From Seison nebaliae (taxonomy: Eukaryota; Rotifera; Pararotatoria; Seisonacea; Seisonidae): a DNA stretch of 64,000 bases. Below, piece by piece: positions 21,582 through 33,271 of this stretch. The notes under the pieces are model-generated. The model was given only the letters and a program-made list of their open reading frames with translations, was not told the origin of the DNA and did no database searches. Position 1 is the stretch's first letter. Each line of letters starts with the position of its first letter. The DNA lies in contig JALJEE010001175.1 in the NCBI GenBank assembly GCA_023231475.1, positions 1-64,000 on the forward strand, read 5' to 3'. The position numbers and the translations under genes are program-made.

Positions 21582-23995
21582 ATGATTCCATTACTCAAGA
21601 ACCATCTACCGCACTATTCATTATTGGTTAGAAGTGTAATTCTTTTTTCTCCAAATCCTTTACCGTGTTGTCAGATAATTCACATATTGTTAAATGTAGT
21701 TATCTTCTGCATTATTTTCTATCAATATTTCCAATTTGACAAATATTTCTACTTGAGAGAAATTACAGGAGTTTCATTTACATTATATTCCTTTCTTATA
21801 ATTAATTTATTATCATTTTAGTGGACTATAGCTTTGTCAAGAGCGGCTGCTGGTTGTATCAATTTCAATTGTTTCTTGATTCTTCTACCCATCTGTCGAA
21901 CGATCAATTCAATCTTAAGAAATTTTTTCCTCGTTCTATTTATTAATTAGCTCAATATTTCATTTGAAATTTTTCCTTTTAGAAACGGATAAACATCTTT
22001 TGTCGAATGATTGATAATTCCATCGACTACCATATTATTCTTGCCTATACTCTTATCTTTTGGTCAAGTTAGGTAGCTTTTTTAGAAAACGAATAAATTA
22101 GAAAATGTTATTAGTCCTACACATTCTGGGACATATATTCAATTTAGAACATTTAATAGTTGCTTGGAATTATCAAGAGCAACAGAAATGGAATAACGGT
22201 TCTATGACGGAAAGTGATCGACCTTTAATTCGTTTCTTAATGGGATTAACCAATGACAATAGTGTTGATCCATTTCAAAAGAGACACGTCGGTATCTCAT
22301 CGTATGTTCTCTATACTTGTGCACCTGGATGGACTGGTATTGGAATGGTAATCATTTTGACAATTATGTTCTTTTCAGCTCAATCTTTCGTTCGGTTAAA
22401 CATTTTTTGATTTATTCGAAACTGTATTTATTTTTCTTAGAAAAATATTCTTCAAAACTTTCTTTCGATTACATTATTTATTTCTTCCATTTCTCATATT
22501 ACTTTGTTTTCATGGAATTGGGTTGGATTTTAATTGAATTACTGAAAAAATTATTTAATTTATTTTAATGATAATTTATGATCTGAAGAGAATTAGTGAG
22601 ATATCAAACAAATGTGAAAGTTCATGATCCTAACTACTGTTCCTCACGTATCAATGAATGGACAGAAAGTGAAGGTAAATGTCCTCTACCGACGTTTGAA
22701 GGAACGAAACCTGCATCGTATAAATGGATAATATTTCCTCTTATAATATTTTTTATCGAATTATTAATACGTTTTATACGGCTCTGGGAGAAAGTTGACG
22801 TAGTTGAAGTTCTACCAATTTCTCTGTTTTTTTATTAAATGATGATTATTAAAAAAAGACAATGATTCATTCGTCAAATGTAGTGGAATTACGTTTAAGG
22901 AAATATTCATTAATTGATGAATATGGTCACAATATGAAATATGCTGTCGGTTCGTATCATTCTAAAATAATACTTTATTCATTTTCCACTTTTGTTAGGT
23001 CAATATGTTTCTATTCTTATTCCAAATATTTCTAAATTCGAATGGCATCCCTTCACCATCACATCATCTCCTTCAAATGACACTTTCTTTTCTTTACACA
23101 TCAGAGCTGTTGGCGATTGGACGAATGCTTTGAAGGAGATGGTAGAAGAAATGAACACTGTAACAGCAATCTGCACGGTCAACAATATGACTGAAAATGA
23201 AGTTGATAGGAATATTCAACATAAATTATGGGATCGAAATTATAAGATTCGAGTGAATGGTCCATTTGGAGCACCTGCTCAAGATTACTTCCTTTATGAT
23301 GTGGCTATTTTAATAGGTGCCGGTATCGGTGTTACACCTTACGCATCTGTTTTGTCTGATTTACAGTTAAATATTTTATTTCGACGTATCGAATATTTAT
23401 TCAATTTGAAGATTTCAATTATCCAAACGACTAACAAACGAAAATCCGAATAAGAAATGGAGTTTCGATCGTTTGAAGCATATCCATTTTTATTGGCTTT
23501 GTCCACAAATTAAAGATTTCTCATGGTTTTCACAAATATTCGAACAATTGGATAAAAGTCAAATGAAAATGTATTCACCTCAAAAACAAAACGAATCGTT
23601 ATCTGATTCCATTGGAACATTACTTATCAATAATCGAATTCATTTAACGAGACCTCTTAATCCCGACCAAGTTTTAGACAATTCAAATTTTTTATTCCTA
23701 CATTTATTACCTGAACTTATTTCAGATCAAATCAACAATTGACAATTACTCAAATTTTGTTGATAATTTTACGAAACTCCACCTGACTAAAACTTATTTT
23801 GGACGACCCAACTTCTCCCAACTCATTTTACAAATCAATGAACGATATAGAGACAAATATTCACGAATTGGTCTCTTTTGTTGTGGACCACCAACATTGA
23901 GTGCTTCCTTGAAAAAATTATGTAATGAAATGAATCATCTCAATTCCAAACTGTCCATTCACTCCACCTTGTATTACAATGAGGAAAAATTTTAG
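21582..23995 (+). CDS. NOX2-like NADPH oxidase
   Basis: About eight exons with short introns. Membrane part: [12 protein letters not shown], then [20 protein letters not shown] (near-identical in NOX2), then HILGHIFN and a later FFRLHYLF...CFHG. These carry the four His expected to bind two haems on helices III and V. An extracellular loop precedes VKVHDPNYC...[11 protein letters not shown]. Cytosolic part: [11 protein letters not shown] (FAD), [36 protein letters not shown] (NADPH), [20 protein letters not shown] and [12 protein letters not shown], ending NEEKF, close to the NOX2 ending. It moves electrons from NADPH across a membrane to oxygen to make superoxide. No EF-hands are seen, so it is NOX1-4-like rather than NOX5 or DUOX. 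The N-terminal exon is the least certain part. Confidence 0.9.
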
Positions 23996-24423
23996 TTTTA
24001 ACTACAAATTCGAATATATTCAATTTCAGATATTCATACTTTTTTTTCATCCCACAACAAGACTATAAGACAACAATGACGAACCATTTATAATTTTTGT
24101 AATTAAATTCCTTTTTTGAAAATAAAATGTAATGTACTAACATATTGTAACTGGAATTAGAAAATTCCCCAAATCTCATATGACATATGATAATCATAAA
24201 ACAAACAGAATCATCAATGTCTTATGCATTATTAGGTATTATTATTATGTAGTGATAAAAAAAAAATAAACACACAATTTAATGCGTGCGTTATTGGAAA
24301 TGATTTATAATTTATGTCCTCTTTCTTTTCATCTGGAAGAGATGATTAATTTCATAATCAAAAATGTTATAATAGAATTGTAAGTTTAATCTCATAAGCA
24401 TAAAAGAGTTGCTAAAAAACTTT
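23996..24423. other. intergenic between convergent genes
   Basis: 3' flank of the NADPH oxidase and of the pseudokinase. AT-rich, no feature beyond an A-run near 24258. Confidence 0.5.
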
Positions 24424-25980
24424 CTAAAAATTGTGAAATAAATTTTTTCCTAACGTTTCGTTAGATTCTTTAAAACAGAAAGGATATTTTGATAAATCTT
24501 TGTGAAGAGGACTTATGTTTAATGGTGATGGAATGGGAAATTTCCGATCTTCCAAATCTTGCCACAAAATATTAGAGAATAACTGTTGTTCTTTAATTTC
24601 CTCATAATCGTTTTTACTTCCTAAACGAAGATGTTGTTTAATCCTTAGTAATTTCTTGATAACAGAATATACATCATTATAACTTTCTTCCCAAGTGTCA
24701 GTAATATCTTTTGCTAACAGAGAACATTTCCTAAAAAATTTACAAGTTGGATATTTGGGAAAATTGCGAACGGCATCTTCATAAATCTGAAACAATTCGA
24801 AATCACCACAAATCATGGAAATTTGTCCATTTTTCAATTTTAATTTAGGTAGTTTTCCGAATGGAACATTTCCAAATGTGTTGGACAATTGATAGAGAAT
24901 GACACCAAATGACCACCAATCAGTAGGATAAGAATATCCTTTCATTAAAAACATTTCTGGTGAATTATGTGTAGGAAGACCGACTAGTGACGATGCAACC
25001 GGAAATTCTGGTTTAACTTTCTTGCACAAATTCAATTCGCATAATTTTATATAACCCGTATTCACATCCATCATAAATGAAGCTAAATTGATATTGCGAT
25101 GAATGATACATATTCGATGGAGATAACCGATTGTCAATGCGATTTGCGCACCGAAAAAGGCAATATTGGCGGGAGATAATGGTAATAAGGATTTGAGTGC
25201 GATATCCATTCGTCCTCCATTGATATATTCGAAAATTTCAAATAAATTATTATTGGTTTGATGAGTAGATTGTAATTCCAATATAAATGAATTCATACTA
25301 ATATTGGAGAATGATTGACGTTCATTACTAATTAAATTCTGCCAATTCTTTAAAATCACTCGATATTTATCGATAATTCGAATAATATGTAATTCCTTCT
25401 CAATCTTACTCGTTTTTGTCGTGTTATTTAAAGTTTTTGGTGCGAAATATTTGATGAATATTTCATCGTATAACATCATCAAATCATCTTTCTCTTGTTG
25501 ATTGTCAGATGATAATTTCTTTTCTACATCCACCTCCAAATTAGTAGTACTTAATCGTCGAACAAATTTCCCCTCTGATCGCGGTGAATAATGACCAACA
25601 AAATACACACTCACTTCGTCTGCACAAATCATTCCAACTAAATGATATTCGTTTAAAATTGAAGGGAAATAGTCTAATTTCTTTGTTAATTTTAATGCAG
25701 ATGATGATGCTTTGGATGACATGACATCGATGAATGTCGCACTTCGACCTATCACAATCTTATTATGATGTACATCTTCGTTCTTTTCTTCGAATCGTTT
25801 CAACATCGATTTCATATCATTCCGTTCCATATTCACATTCGATTTACGTGCACTCTCCACCATAAATATTCGTGGATGATGATTAGATTTGAAAGGCATC
25901 GATTTCGAAAATGAAAGACCGACATTGCTTCTGGTTTTCAAAGAATATTTTTTTGAATAATCCTCATTCATTTTTAGCAA
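24424..25980 (-). CDS. AGC-family pseudokinase (PKG/PKA-like)
   Basis: Single-exon 518-residue protein. After a ~125-residue Ser/Lys-rich N-terminus the kinase fold is recognisable: DEIFIKYFAP (candidate beta3 Lys), LFEIFEYINGGRMDIALKS, IALTIGYLHRICIIHRNINL (catalytic loop), YIKLCELNLCKK (where DFG should be), THNSPEMFLMKGYSYPTDWW (APE and F-helix) and an AGC-type tail (NILWQDLEDRKFPIPSPLN). The catalytic Asp of HRD is Asn, DFG is replaced by ELN, and the substrate-binding KPEN is replaced, so catalysis is very unlikely. Layout is closest to cyclic-nucleotide-dependent kinases, but no cyclic-nucleotide domain is seen. Likely a scaffold or regulator. Confidence 0.8.
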   Translation of the reverse strand: MLKMNEDYSKKYSLKTRSNVGLSFSKSMPFKSNHHPRIFMVESARKSNVNMERNDMKSMLKRFEEKNEDVHHNKIVIGRSATFIDVMSSKASSSALKLTKKLDYFPSILNEYHLVGMICADEVSVYFVGHYSPRSEGKFVRRLSTTNLEVDVEKKLSSDNQQEKDDLMMLYDEIFIKYFAPKTLNNTTKTSKIEKELHIIRIIDKYRVILKNWQNLISNERQSFSNISMNSFILELQSTHQTNNNLFEIFEYINGGRMDIALKSLLPLSPANIAFFGAQIALTIGYLHRICIIHRNINLASFMMDVNTGYIKLCELNLCKKVKPEFPVASSLVGLPTHNSPEMFLMKGYSYPTDWWSFGVILYQLSNTFGNVPFGKLPKLKLKNGQISMICGDFELFQIYEDAVRNFPKYPTCKFFRKCSLLAKDITDTWEESYNDVYSVIKKLLRIKQHLRLGSKNDYEEIKEQQLFSNILWQDLEDRKFPIPSPLNISPLHKDLSKYPFCFKESNETLGKNLFHNF

Positions 25981-26131
25981 GTTATTTTGGTAGAATGCTC
26001 GTTGATAATTATTTATTAGATAAATTTAAAATTATGGAAGAAAAACTTTTTTTTAGAATAAACATAAAAAAGGAAAATTGAAAATGTTTCTTTTATTTTA
26101 GAATTCATTTTTTTTTCTATAAGAAAATAGT

Positions 26132-26476
26132 TTAATATTCATAATAATTATTTTGACGATCAAATGTTCGATCTATGTCAGCCCAGGAAGCTCGACACAT
26201 TGGACATCGACTATTCGTCCCTTCAGTTTTCACCCATTTCTTTATACAATGAAAATGGAAACTGTGATTGCATTTACCTGAAGCAACTGGACAACTCGTT
26301 CCTGGTAAAGTACAATCAGGACAACATGCATCAAAATAGCAACGGCAAATGCCACAAGTATCGTCAGTTGCTATCCATTTCCAAATTGCCACACCTTGAA
26401 TCTTTCCATATTTTATCTTTAATGGTTTCTGGACAATGTTCGTCTCTTTTTTCTTATTATCACCATCAACTTCCAT
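26132..26476 (-). CDS. ANAPC11: anaphase-promoting complex subunit 11 (RING-H2)
   Basis: 114-residue single-exon protein. After a charged leader it reads IKYGKIQGVAIWKWIATDD, then the APC11-specific RING-H2: CGIC, CCPDCTLPGTSCP, GKCNHSFHFHCIKKW, CPMCRASW. The CCPDC..PG..CP insert separates it from RBX1/RBX2. APC11 is the catalytic RING subunit of the APC/C ubiquitin ligase, which drives exit from mitosis. The last ~12 residues (FDRQNNYYEY) extend beyond the usual end. It lies head to head with FZR1, the activator of the same complex, 663 bp apart. Confidence 0.95.
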   Translation of the reverse strand: MEVDGDNKKKETNIVQKPLKIKYGKIQGVAIWKWIATDDTCGICRCYFDACCPDCTLPGTSCPVASGKCNHSFHFHCIKKWVKTEGTNSRCPMCRASWADIDRTFDRQNNYYEY

Positions 26477-27139
26477 TTATTATCAGTCCCTCGTTAATAC
26501 GTTTCTATTCGAACTGTCCTAACATCTTCTTTAAACTTTCCTTCACATTAATTCTCAATATGTTATTTGAGAGAGCTTAAACTTAAATGCATATAATTTA
26601 TTATTATCTCTTCCTCTTCTATGTTTTTGTTTTGCATGATCATGGATTATAATTTATTAGTCAATAACAAATAAGCATTGACTGAAACATAATAGCAATA
26701 GTATTATTAATTTGTAAAGTAAAATTTGTTTTTATAATAAATCTTCCATTATTTCAAACAAATACTGAAGTCGACATCTAACAGAATTAGGAGTCCTTGT
26801 CTAATAAGCAGCTTCAACAATTTTAAATATGAGAGAAATTTTCTTTCCCAACAATAATGACGATGAAAGAACAATGAAGATTAAAAACTAGAATATTTTG
26901 TTTTGTTTAAACAACAGCTTATGAATATTCTAGTCGGTTATTTAATAAAATGAAATCATAGTTGACATTAAATAGCTGATTTATTTTTTTAAGCTTTAAG
27001 CTTAATGAGCGTACGAAGTTGGTAGATAATTCATTGAAATTTTGAATAACCAGTCATTATTCTCCAAGTCAGAGAGATATATTAAATAGATAGATAGACA
27101 ATTTCTTTAGAGATTTGCATAAGAATAAATTTGTGAAGA
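26477..27139. promoter_or_regulatory. divergent promoter region APC11 / FZR1
   Basis: 663 bp between two divergent start codons of APC/C genes. AT-rich with a local inverted motif aagctttaagctt near 26990-27003. Shared control is inferred from the arrangement only. Confidence 0.4.
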
Positions 27140-30100
27140 ATGAGTGGTGAATCAGGGAATTTCAATCGTTTGATGCCCAAACGAGATATCAATGGAATGA
27201 ATCAATTGAATTATTTGAGGAAGGAAGTTGTACCTCAACAAATCATGATTATGCAGAGGAGACACAATTTGTTCTTGAGCGATAATGGTTTGAATCAGAA
27301 TGATGATTTGAATAATGCGATGCAACGACAATCACCAATGAGTCTCAACCATCAAAGTACGACGGTGAGACATCAATCATTTAACATTCAACAACCGACA
27401 TCTTATTCGTCACATGTGAATGGGAGAATGTATGATCATGGTTTCATGGGGAATGGACAAGATGCAATCGATGTTTATGAATTATTACCATCATCAGCTG
27501 CTGCTACTTATCGAACGAATCCCACATCAACTGTCCAACAGTCAACAAATCGATCAACGTCAAATCAACAACATGTCAATTTAGTCTCTTCACATATCAC
27601 AACAACTTCTAATCAATTAAATTCCACATATTTTCAATCATCAATGAATGAATCAATTGAAGAGATTCTTTCAACAAATTCATTAAATTCATCTATCACA
27701 TCCATCTCCGCTCCATCAACAACAACAACAACTGTTACTACGAATGTTTTATCAACAATTCTTCCACGAAATCCAACAACGAATGAAACGGAACGAGAAG
27801 CAATTCTTCGACGTCAACGTGTTGAAAATTATATGTTAAGTCGAACTGATCAATCAGTTCATCATCAGGATGATGAATTGATGGAATTGGTGACACATGA
27901 TGAACCTGTCAATGTAGATGGAAATAATGTCCTCAATAATTTGGTAGCTGCAGATGGTGTCGATCAGAGTCAAGACGCATCAGAACGAATATCAGAAGAT
28001 GATGATATTTATGTTGAAGATACTTATGCAGAAGATGATTTATCTTCATCACCTTCAATGGAATTGTTACCGTTAACACCGAATGAACGACAGGAACCGA
28101 TTCCTCCTCCAACTGTCGATGATGCATATGAAGCGGATAATGTAGAATTGGAAGAATCAGATTCGGACGAAGATGATGATCGAGATCATACCATTTTCGA
28201 TGAGATTAGAGAAGATCGTCATTTCCATCGAATGTTGAGAAATGGAGATCATCGAATTAATCGAACTGGTAGTCAAACTCGTCGAACGTGGTTTGATGAA
28301 TCAATGCCAGAACGAACAACAGCTGAAGAGGTGAATGAAGATATTTATCGTATAGCTCCTCGACAATTAAGAAGATCGGAAAGAATTAGAAGACGTGCAC
28401 AAGAAGTAAATGGGATGAATAATGATCAACAATCGAATAGTGATCAAATGGAAGACGAAGATGATGATGATTATCATTCAGTAGATGAACATCCAACTAC
28501 TCCAGTAAGTGAAGTACCAACATCATCCAATACCATTATGATAAGTTCGTCGGAAACACGTCCAATCAATAATGAGGATAATAATAATAATAATAGTGTG
28601 AGAATTTCTGATTATAATACGGCAATGCTTGATGTTCCACTTCCTAATAATACGACATATGCTGATTTGGAAGACACGGTTTTACATCGACAAGGATTAA
28701 GGAGACGTCGAAGAAATAATCGAGAGGAAGAATTCCCATTCACATCTACAACTACACCATCTTCCATATTCTCAACAATCATCGATATATCATCATCACA
28801 TCGTCCACGTCGAACTGGAAGTTATTTGACACCTGTTGATTCAAGAGGAGTAGAACTCATCAATAATCATACAACTGTAACAACAACAACAACTCCCACA
28901 ACGACATCAAGTGGAACATTCGATCCAAGCGATTTACTTCTTTTCGACAGTGAACATTATAATGCGATTCGTACAATTCCTAATGAATTCTTCCGAACAA
29001 TGAATTTCAACACTTTCCGAGCGTTCGGTGGAAGTACAACAAGTCAAACGACTACATCGAATAGAACACAACGAACTTATCGTTATTTGATGGGAGAACC
29101 ATCTTTGTCACCAGAAAGAAACTTAACTCTTTCTGCGTCAGCTTCTTATACGGGAACTCCCGTGCCAACACGTACCTCAAATTTCCCGTCTGCTTTACTT
29201 AATTCAGTATTCAGTTCTGGTAATCGATCGATAAGAACAACGACGACAAATGAAGGATCTGGAGTTCCTCCATCTTCCACGACAGATGTTCAAATTCCAA
29301 CATCAGATGTTGAATTTAAGAACAGTTACAATTATTTGTTAACTCAAACACAAAGATGTGGAAATAAGTCATCAAATGGAAATAGTACATCATCGACTAC
29401 TCCTTCATCTTTGAGAACGTTTTACACTTTCGCTAATGATCAACCTAATAATGGTAGTAATAGATCAGAGAGATCTAATCGGACGCCCAGTTTATTACAA
29501 CGTCGTCAAAGAACAATGAATTCAACATTAACTAATAATACATCATCTCAAGAACGATTAAATAATTCTCGAACATCAACAATGTTACGACATCCTTCTC
29601 TTATTAATGATATTGTTGATCATGAAGATCATCGAACTTCCACAATGATCACTGTAACATCATCATCAGTTATTCCTTCAACTATAACATCAGCATCATC
29701 ACCATCTCCTGTGTCGAATGGAACAAGAACATTATACAATAATTTGGTATCTAATGAATTATCAAATTCATCAAATGATTTAATAGAAAATCAGGGAATA
29801 AATGAAGAATCGACTTCTGTTCAAAATACTACTCGACAACTTCAACATACATTCAATACATCTGGTGATTGTGATGATGCATTAAGTTCAACATTTGCTG
29901 TTGTTTATGGTCATAATCGAACATTGAAATCATTTGAAGCACAACGTCAATTATTTCAACAAACTTCAACTGGATCTGCAATTGCAGCAGCACCTCCAAT
30001 TAACAATAACAACAACAACCATAATTCATTACAACCAAGAAGTGGTGGTGGAATTGTTCATTCATCATATAATTGTCATGATAGAAATTTATTTGAAAGC

Positions 30101-31571
30101 GTCTATCATCAACAACAACAACAACAAAAAATAGATGATCAAGAAAATTTATTATTCTCTCCAATTCATGATTCTCCAATTACTGCTCGTTCACCATTAC
30201 CACAATCAATATTAAAATATCGTAAAAATAATGAAACATTAATTAATTCTAATGATTCGATGTTAAAGACGAAAGCACGTCGTCGATTGTTTTGTCCAAA
30301 GAAAGATGATGAAGATATGGATGATCCTATATCACAAATTTTCTCTTCAGAAAATGATGAGAATCGTAATGAATTGATGACAACAGCTCCGAGAGATTCA
30401 GCCGTTTATTATCTTTCACCGTTAACGGAAAGAAGTCAAGTACTCTTACAAAGTCCTCGAAAACCAACTAACAAAATCGCTACCACACCATTCAAAGTTC
30501 TTGATGCACCAGATTTACAAGATGATTATTATTTGAATTTGGTTGATTGGTCTCCTCAGAACCGTTTGAGTGTTGGTCTTGGTAGTTGTGTATATTTATG
30601 GAATGCCTGTACATCACAAGTAACGAAATTATGTGATATTTCAGCAGCAGCAGGAGATCGTGAACGTGTAACATCAGTTGCATGGAGTGAACGATGTGAA
30701 CGAGTAGCTGTTGGGACGGTGAAAGGATCCATTCAAATTTGGGATGCCATAGCTCAGAAGAAGATCGATTGTTTACATGGACATGCAGGACGTGTTGGTA
30801 GTCTAGCTTGGAATGATGATATGATTGCTTCTGGTTCTCGCGATCGTAATATTCTTATTCGAGATTTACGTGCTCCACCATATCGTTCTGAAATCAAATT
30901 ATCATATCATAAACAAGAAGTTTGTGGATTGAAATGGTCACCAGACAAACAACTTTTAGCGTCAGGAGGTAATGATAATAAAATTCTTGTATGGTCTCCA
31001 ATGGCCACTAATGGCGATCAACCATTGCAAGTTCATGATCAACACATTGCTGCTGTCAAAGCCATTGCTTGGTCACCTCATCAACATGGTTTATTAGCTA
31101 GTGGTGGTGGAACAGCTGATCGTTGTATTCGTTTCTGGAATACTTTAACTGATCAATCCCTTCAATGTATCGACACAGGAAGTCAAGTTCATAATTCTTT
31201 TTCTTCTAATCTTTTATTTTAATTATTCTTCTTACAGGTCTGCAATTTGGCATGGAGTAAACATACAAACGAATTGGTCTCCACTCATGGTTATTCGGAA
31301 TATGCTGTTAACGTTTGGTCTTATCCAACAATGAATCGACTAGCCAAACTTACTGGCCATTCAGCACGTGTTCTCTATCTATCCATTTCACCTGATGGTG
31401 AATCAATTGTAACAGGTGCCGGAGATGAAACATTAAGATTTTGGAATGTCTTTTCCAAATCGCGAGCATCTAAGGTTAAATTTTTATTCATATTTGTTCA
31501 TTAAACTAATTTCCGGTTATTTCTTATAGGAAAAACGAAGTATGCTCAACATCTGTGGAATAATACGATAA
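27140..31571 (+). CDS. FZR1: FZR1/Cdh1, APC/C activator, with giant N-terminus
   Basis: Three exons: 27140-31186, 31238-31474 and 31530-31571, giving 1441 residues. The C-terminal third is a near-canonical Cdh1: LLQSPRKPTNKIATTPFKVL, DDYYLNLVDW (near residue 1128), seven WD40 blades (e.g. LLASGGGTADRCIRFWNTLT, SPDGESIVTGAGDETLRFWN) and the C-terminal Ile-Arg tail that docks on APC/C, encoded by a tiny last exon (LNICGIIR). The WD40 sequence is Cdh1-type, not Cdc20-type. Residues 8-14 (NRLMPKR) may be a diverged C-box (consensus DRFIPxR). Between these lie about 1000 residues of Asn/Ser/Thr-rich low-complexity sequence with acidic patches. Normal Cdh1 is ~500 residues, so this N-terminus is exceptional. 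Confidence 0.93.
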
Positions 31572-32153
31572 GAATTTGAAACAATTTTCAAAAGGAATTA
31601 TCTAAAATTTTGATTTGTATTTAATTTAATTAACTCTTCATTCCATTTCTCGTCATTGGATCATTCATTTTTTTCTTTATTTTCTTCCTCAATACTTGTA
31701 CTCTCATTGAACAATATTTACGGAATAACGGAAAATCTTTAGATGGAAATTTCCAAATCTCATCCATTATACACTATATCGATATGTGATTAGAATATTA
31801 TTTGAATCTTTACTTTCTAAAAGTAACATTTTCATTCATTATTTTCAAATTCATTTAGGGAAACTATTATAAAATTATCACTCCCTCAAATTTAAATGGA
31901 GTTTTTCTCTTTATAAATAATTTTGAATAAATATGATGGTTTTAATATATCATATCATTATTGATCATCAAATAAAATATTAAATTTCCTTCAAGTTATA
32001 ATGTTTTTTTTCCATAAAAAAAACAAATGAACAACTTCTAACAAGTTTTTTTTATTATTATTATTATTTTTTTTTTAAAGTGAAATTCTCTTCGGGATAA
32101 TGTGAAATTTTTTTTTTGATCGATCACCTCTACGGTCAGCGGTAGGAGATCTC
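31572..32153. other. intergenic, T-rich
   Basis: Downstream of FZR1. Long T runs near 32048-32078 and 32109 precede the structured repeat. No gene seen. Confidence 0.55.
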
Positions 32154-32310
32154 TACGTTGCTTGAGACGTGTGTCCCATCGTTGTGGCGTTGGGAACGTG
32201 CATAAACCACTGTGTTACGCACGTCCCAATATGACTCTATCGAGGTGCAGGGTACGTTATTTCGAAAATACGCGTGGAGCGTGCATAGACCACTGCGGTA
32301 TGCACGCCCT
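32154..32310 (+). repeat. dispersed structured repeat R1, copy 2
   Basis: Best-folding copy. Hairpin 1: ACGTGCATAA at 32196-32205 pairs with TTACGCACGT at 32215-32224 (9 of 10 pairs), loop ACCACTGTG. Hairpin 2: GCGTGCATA at 32279-32287 pairs perfectly with TATGCACGC at 32299-32307, loop GACCACTGCGG. Both loops carry the same ACCACTG core. The ~50 nt between the hairpins is shared with copies 1 and 3. No coding frame. It is GC-richer than the surrounding DNA. Confidence 0.75.
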
Positions 32311-32469
32311 GTTAATTATTATTTTTTAATCTTAGAATAAATAATTTATAATACTTAGAGTAATAAATAGTTAGAATTTAGATCAATGTCACTCTAATTT
32401 TTATTTAGAAGAACTTTAAATTCGAAGAGAATTTAATCTAAAAATACTCTGAATATATATTATAATCAA

Positions 32470-33271
32470 TTATGAATCATTTCCTTTGTTTATTAAACCA
32501 GCATATGAGAGATTACGATTACCCCCTGAACCAAATTGGTAAGAAGTAGTTTTGTCCACTATCTTTTTCTTAATGACAACTCCAATTACAACACAAAATA
32601 GTATGACTAAAAAAGAAATGATAAATATTTCCATTATGAGCATTCGGTAAGCTTTCGGAATTTTCTCTTCTTCTTCTACCATTTTCCTTTCCAATTCAGT
32701 GTAATTGCTCATGATAGAATTAATAATTTTAGATAAATAATTTTTTGATAAATTGGTTTCTTTCTTTTCCGGTGAATCATCAGATTCATCGTTGGTCGAA
32801 TTGATTGATAAAGGAACTTTAATACTAATGGGAAATAAAACACAAATTGAATCTTCATCTATCAATCGACAATTTTTCCCATTGAAATAGATATGTCTAT
32901 CGTCATGCTCATTAATAATCATTACCTATTGAAACAAGGTGGTTACCTTAAAGTTATAAATAAATTCTAACTGATTGTATAGTCCAAAATCTTTCAAGTT
33001 TATTCATACAACTGAATTTCATGGAGTCGATATTATTTAGAGGATATTGTATTTGATTCAAATGATAAACAATTGGATGTTCGTTAAAGAGCGATAGAAT
33101 TGGTTCGGTAGGTAAAATAACCCTCTTGATAATGAATACATGGTCTGTATTAATATCAATGAATTTGATCGAGATTGAAGCATTACATCCGATCGATCCA
33201 GCGGTGATAAATAATTTGTAGGTATTGATGGAGGAAATAGCATAAAATAGAACTGAAAAAATTAGCAGCAT
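32470..33271 (-). CDS. type I membrane protein, unknown
   Basis: Two exons joined over a ~45-nt intron (SFERFWTIQS-type exon end, then VMIINEHDDRHIYFNG), about 255 residues. It has an N-terminal signal peptide (MLLIFSVLFYAISSINTYKL), an extracellular part of about 180 residues with four Cys and possible N-glycosylation sites, an acidic stalk (ELERKMVEEEEKIPKAYRM), one membrane helix (IISFLVILFCVVIGVVI) and a short cytoplasmic tail with a KKK stop-transfer and a Tyr (TTSYQFGSGG). No known domain recognised. It is likely a surface or ER single-pass protein. Confidence 0.65.

Noticed and set aside
26132-26476. RBX1/RBX2 identity for the RING protein
   Set aside because: The CCPDC..PG..CP insert and the WxWxA leader fit APC11, not RBX proteins.
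29934-30134. Alternative frame in the FZR1 low-complexity region
   Set aside because: Shifted reading of CAA/CAT repeats; the main frame continues without interruption into the WD40 domain.
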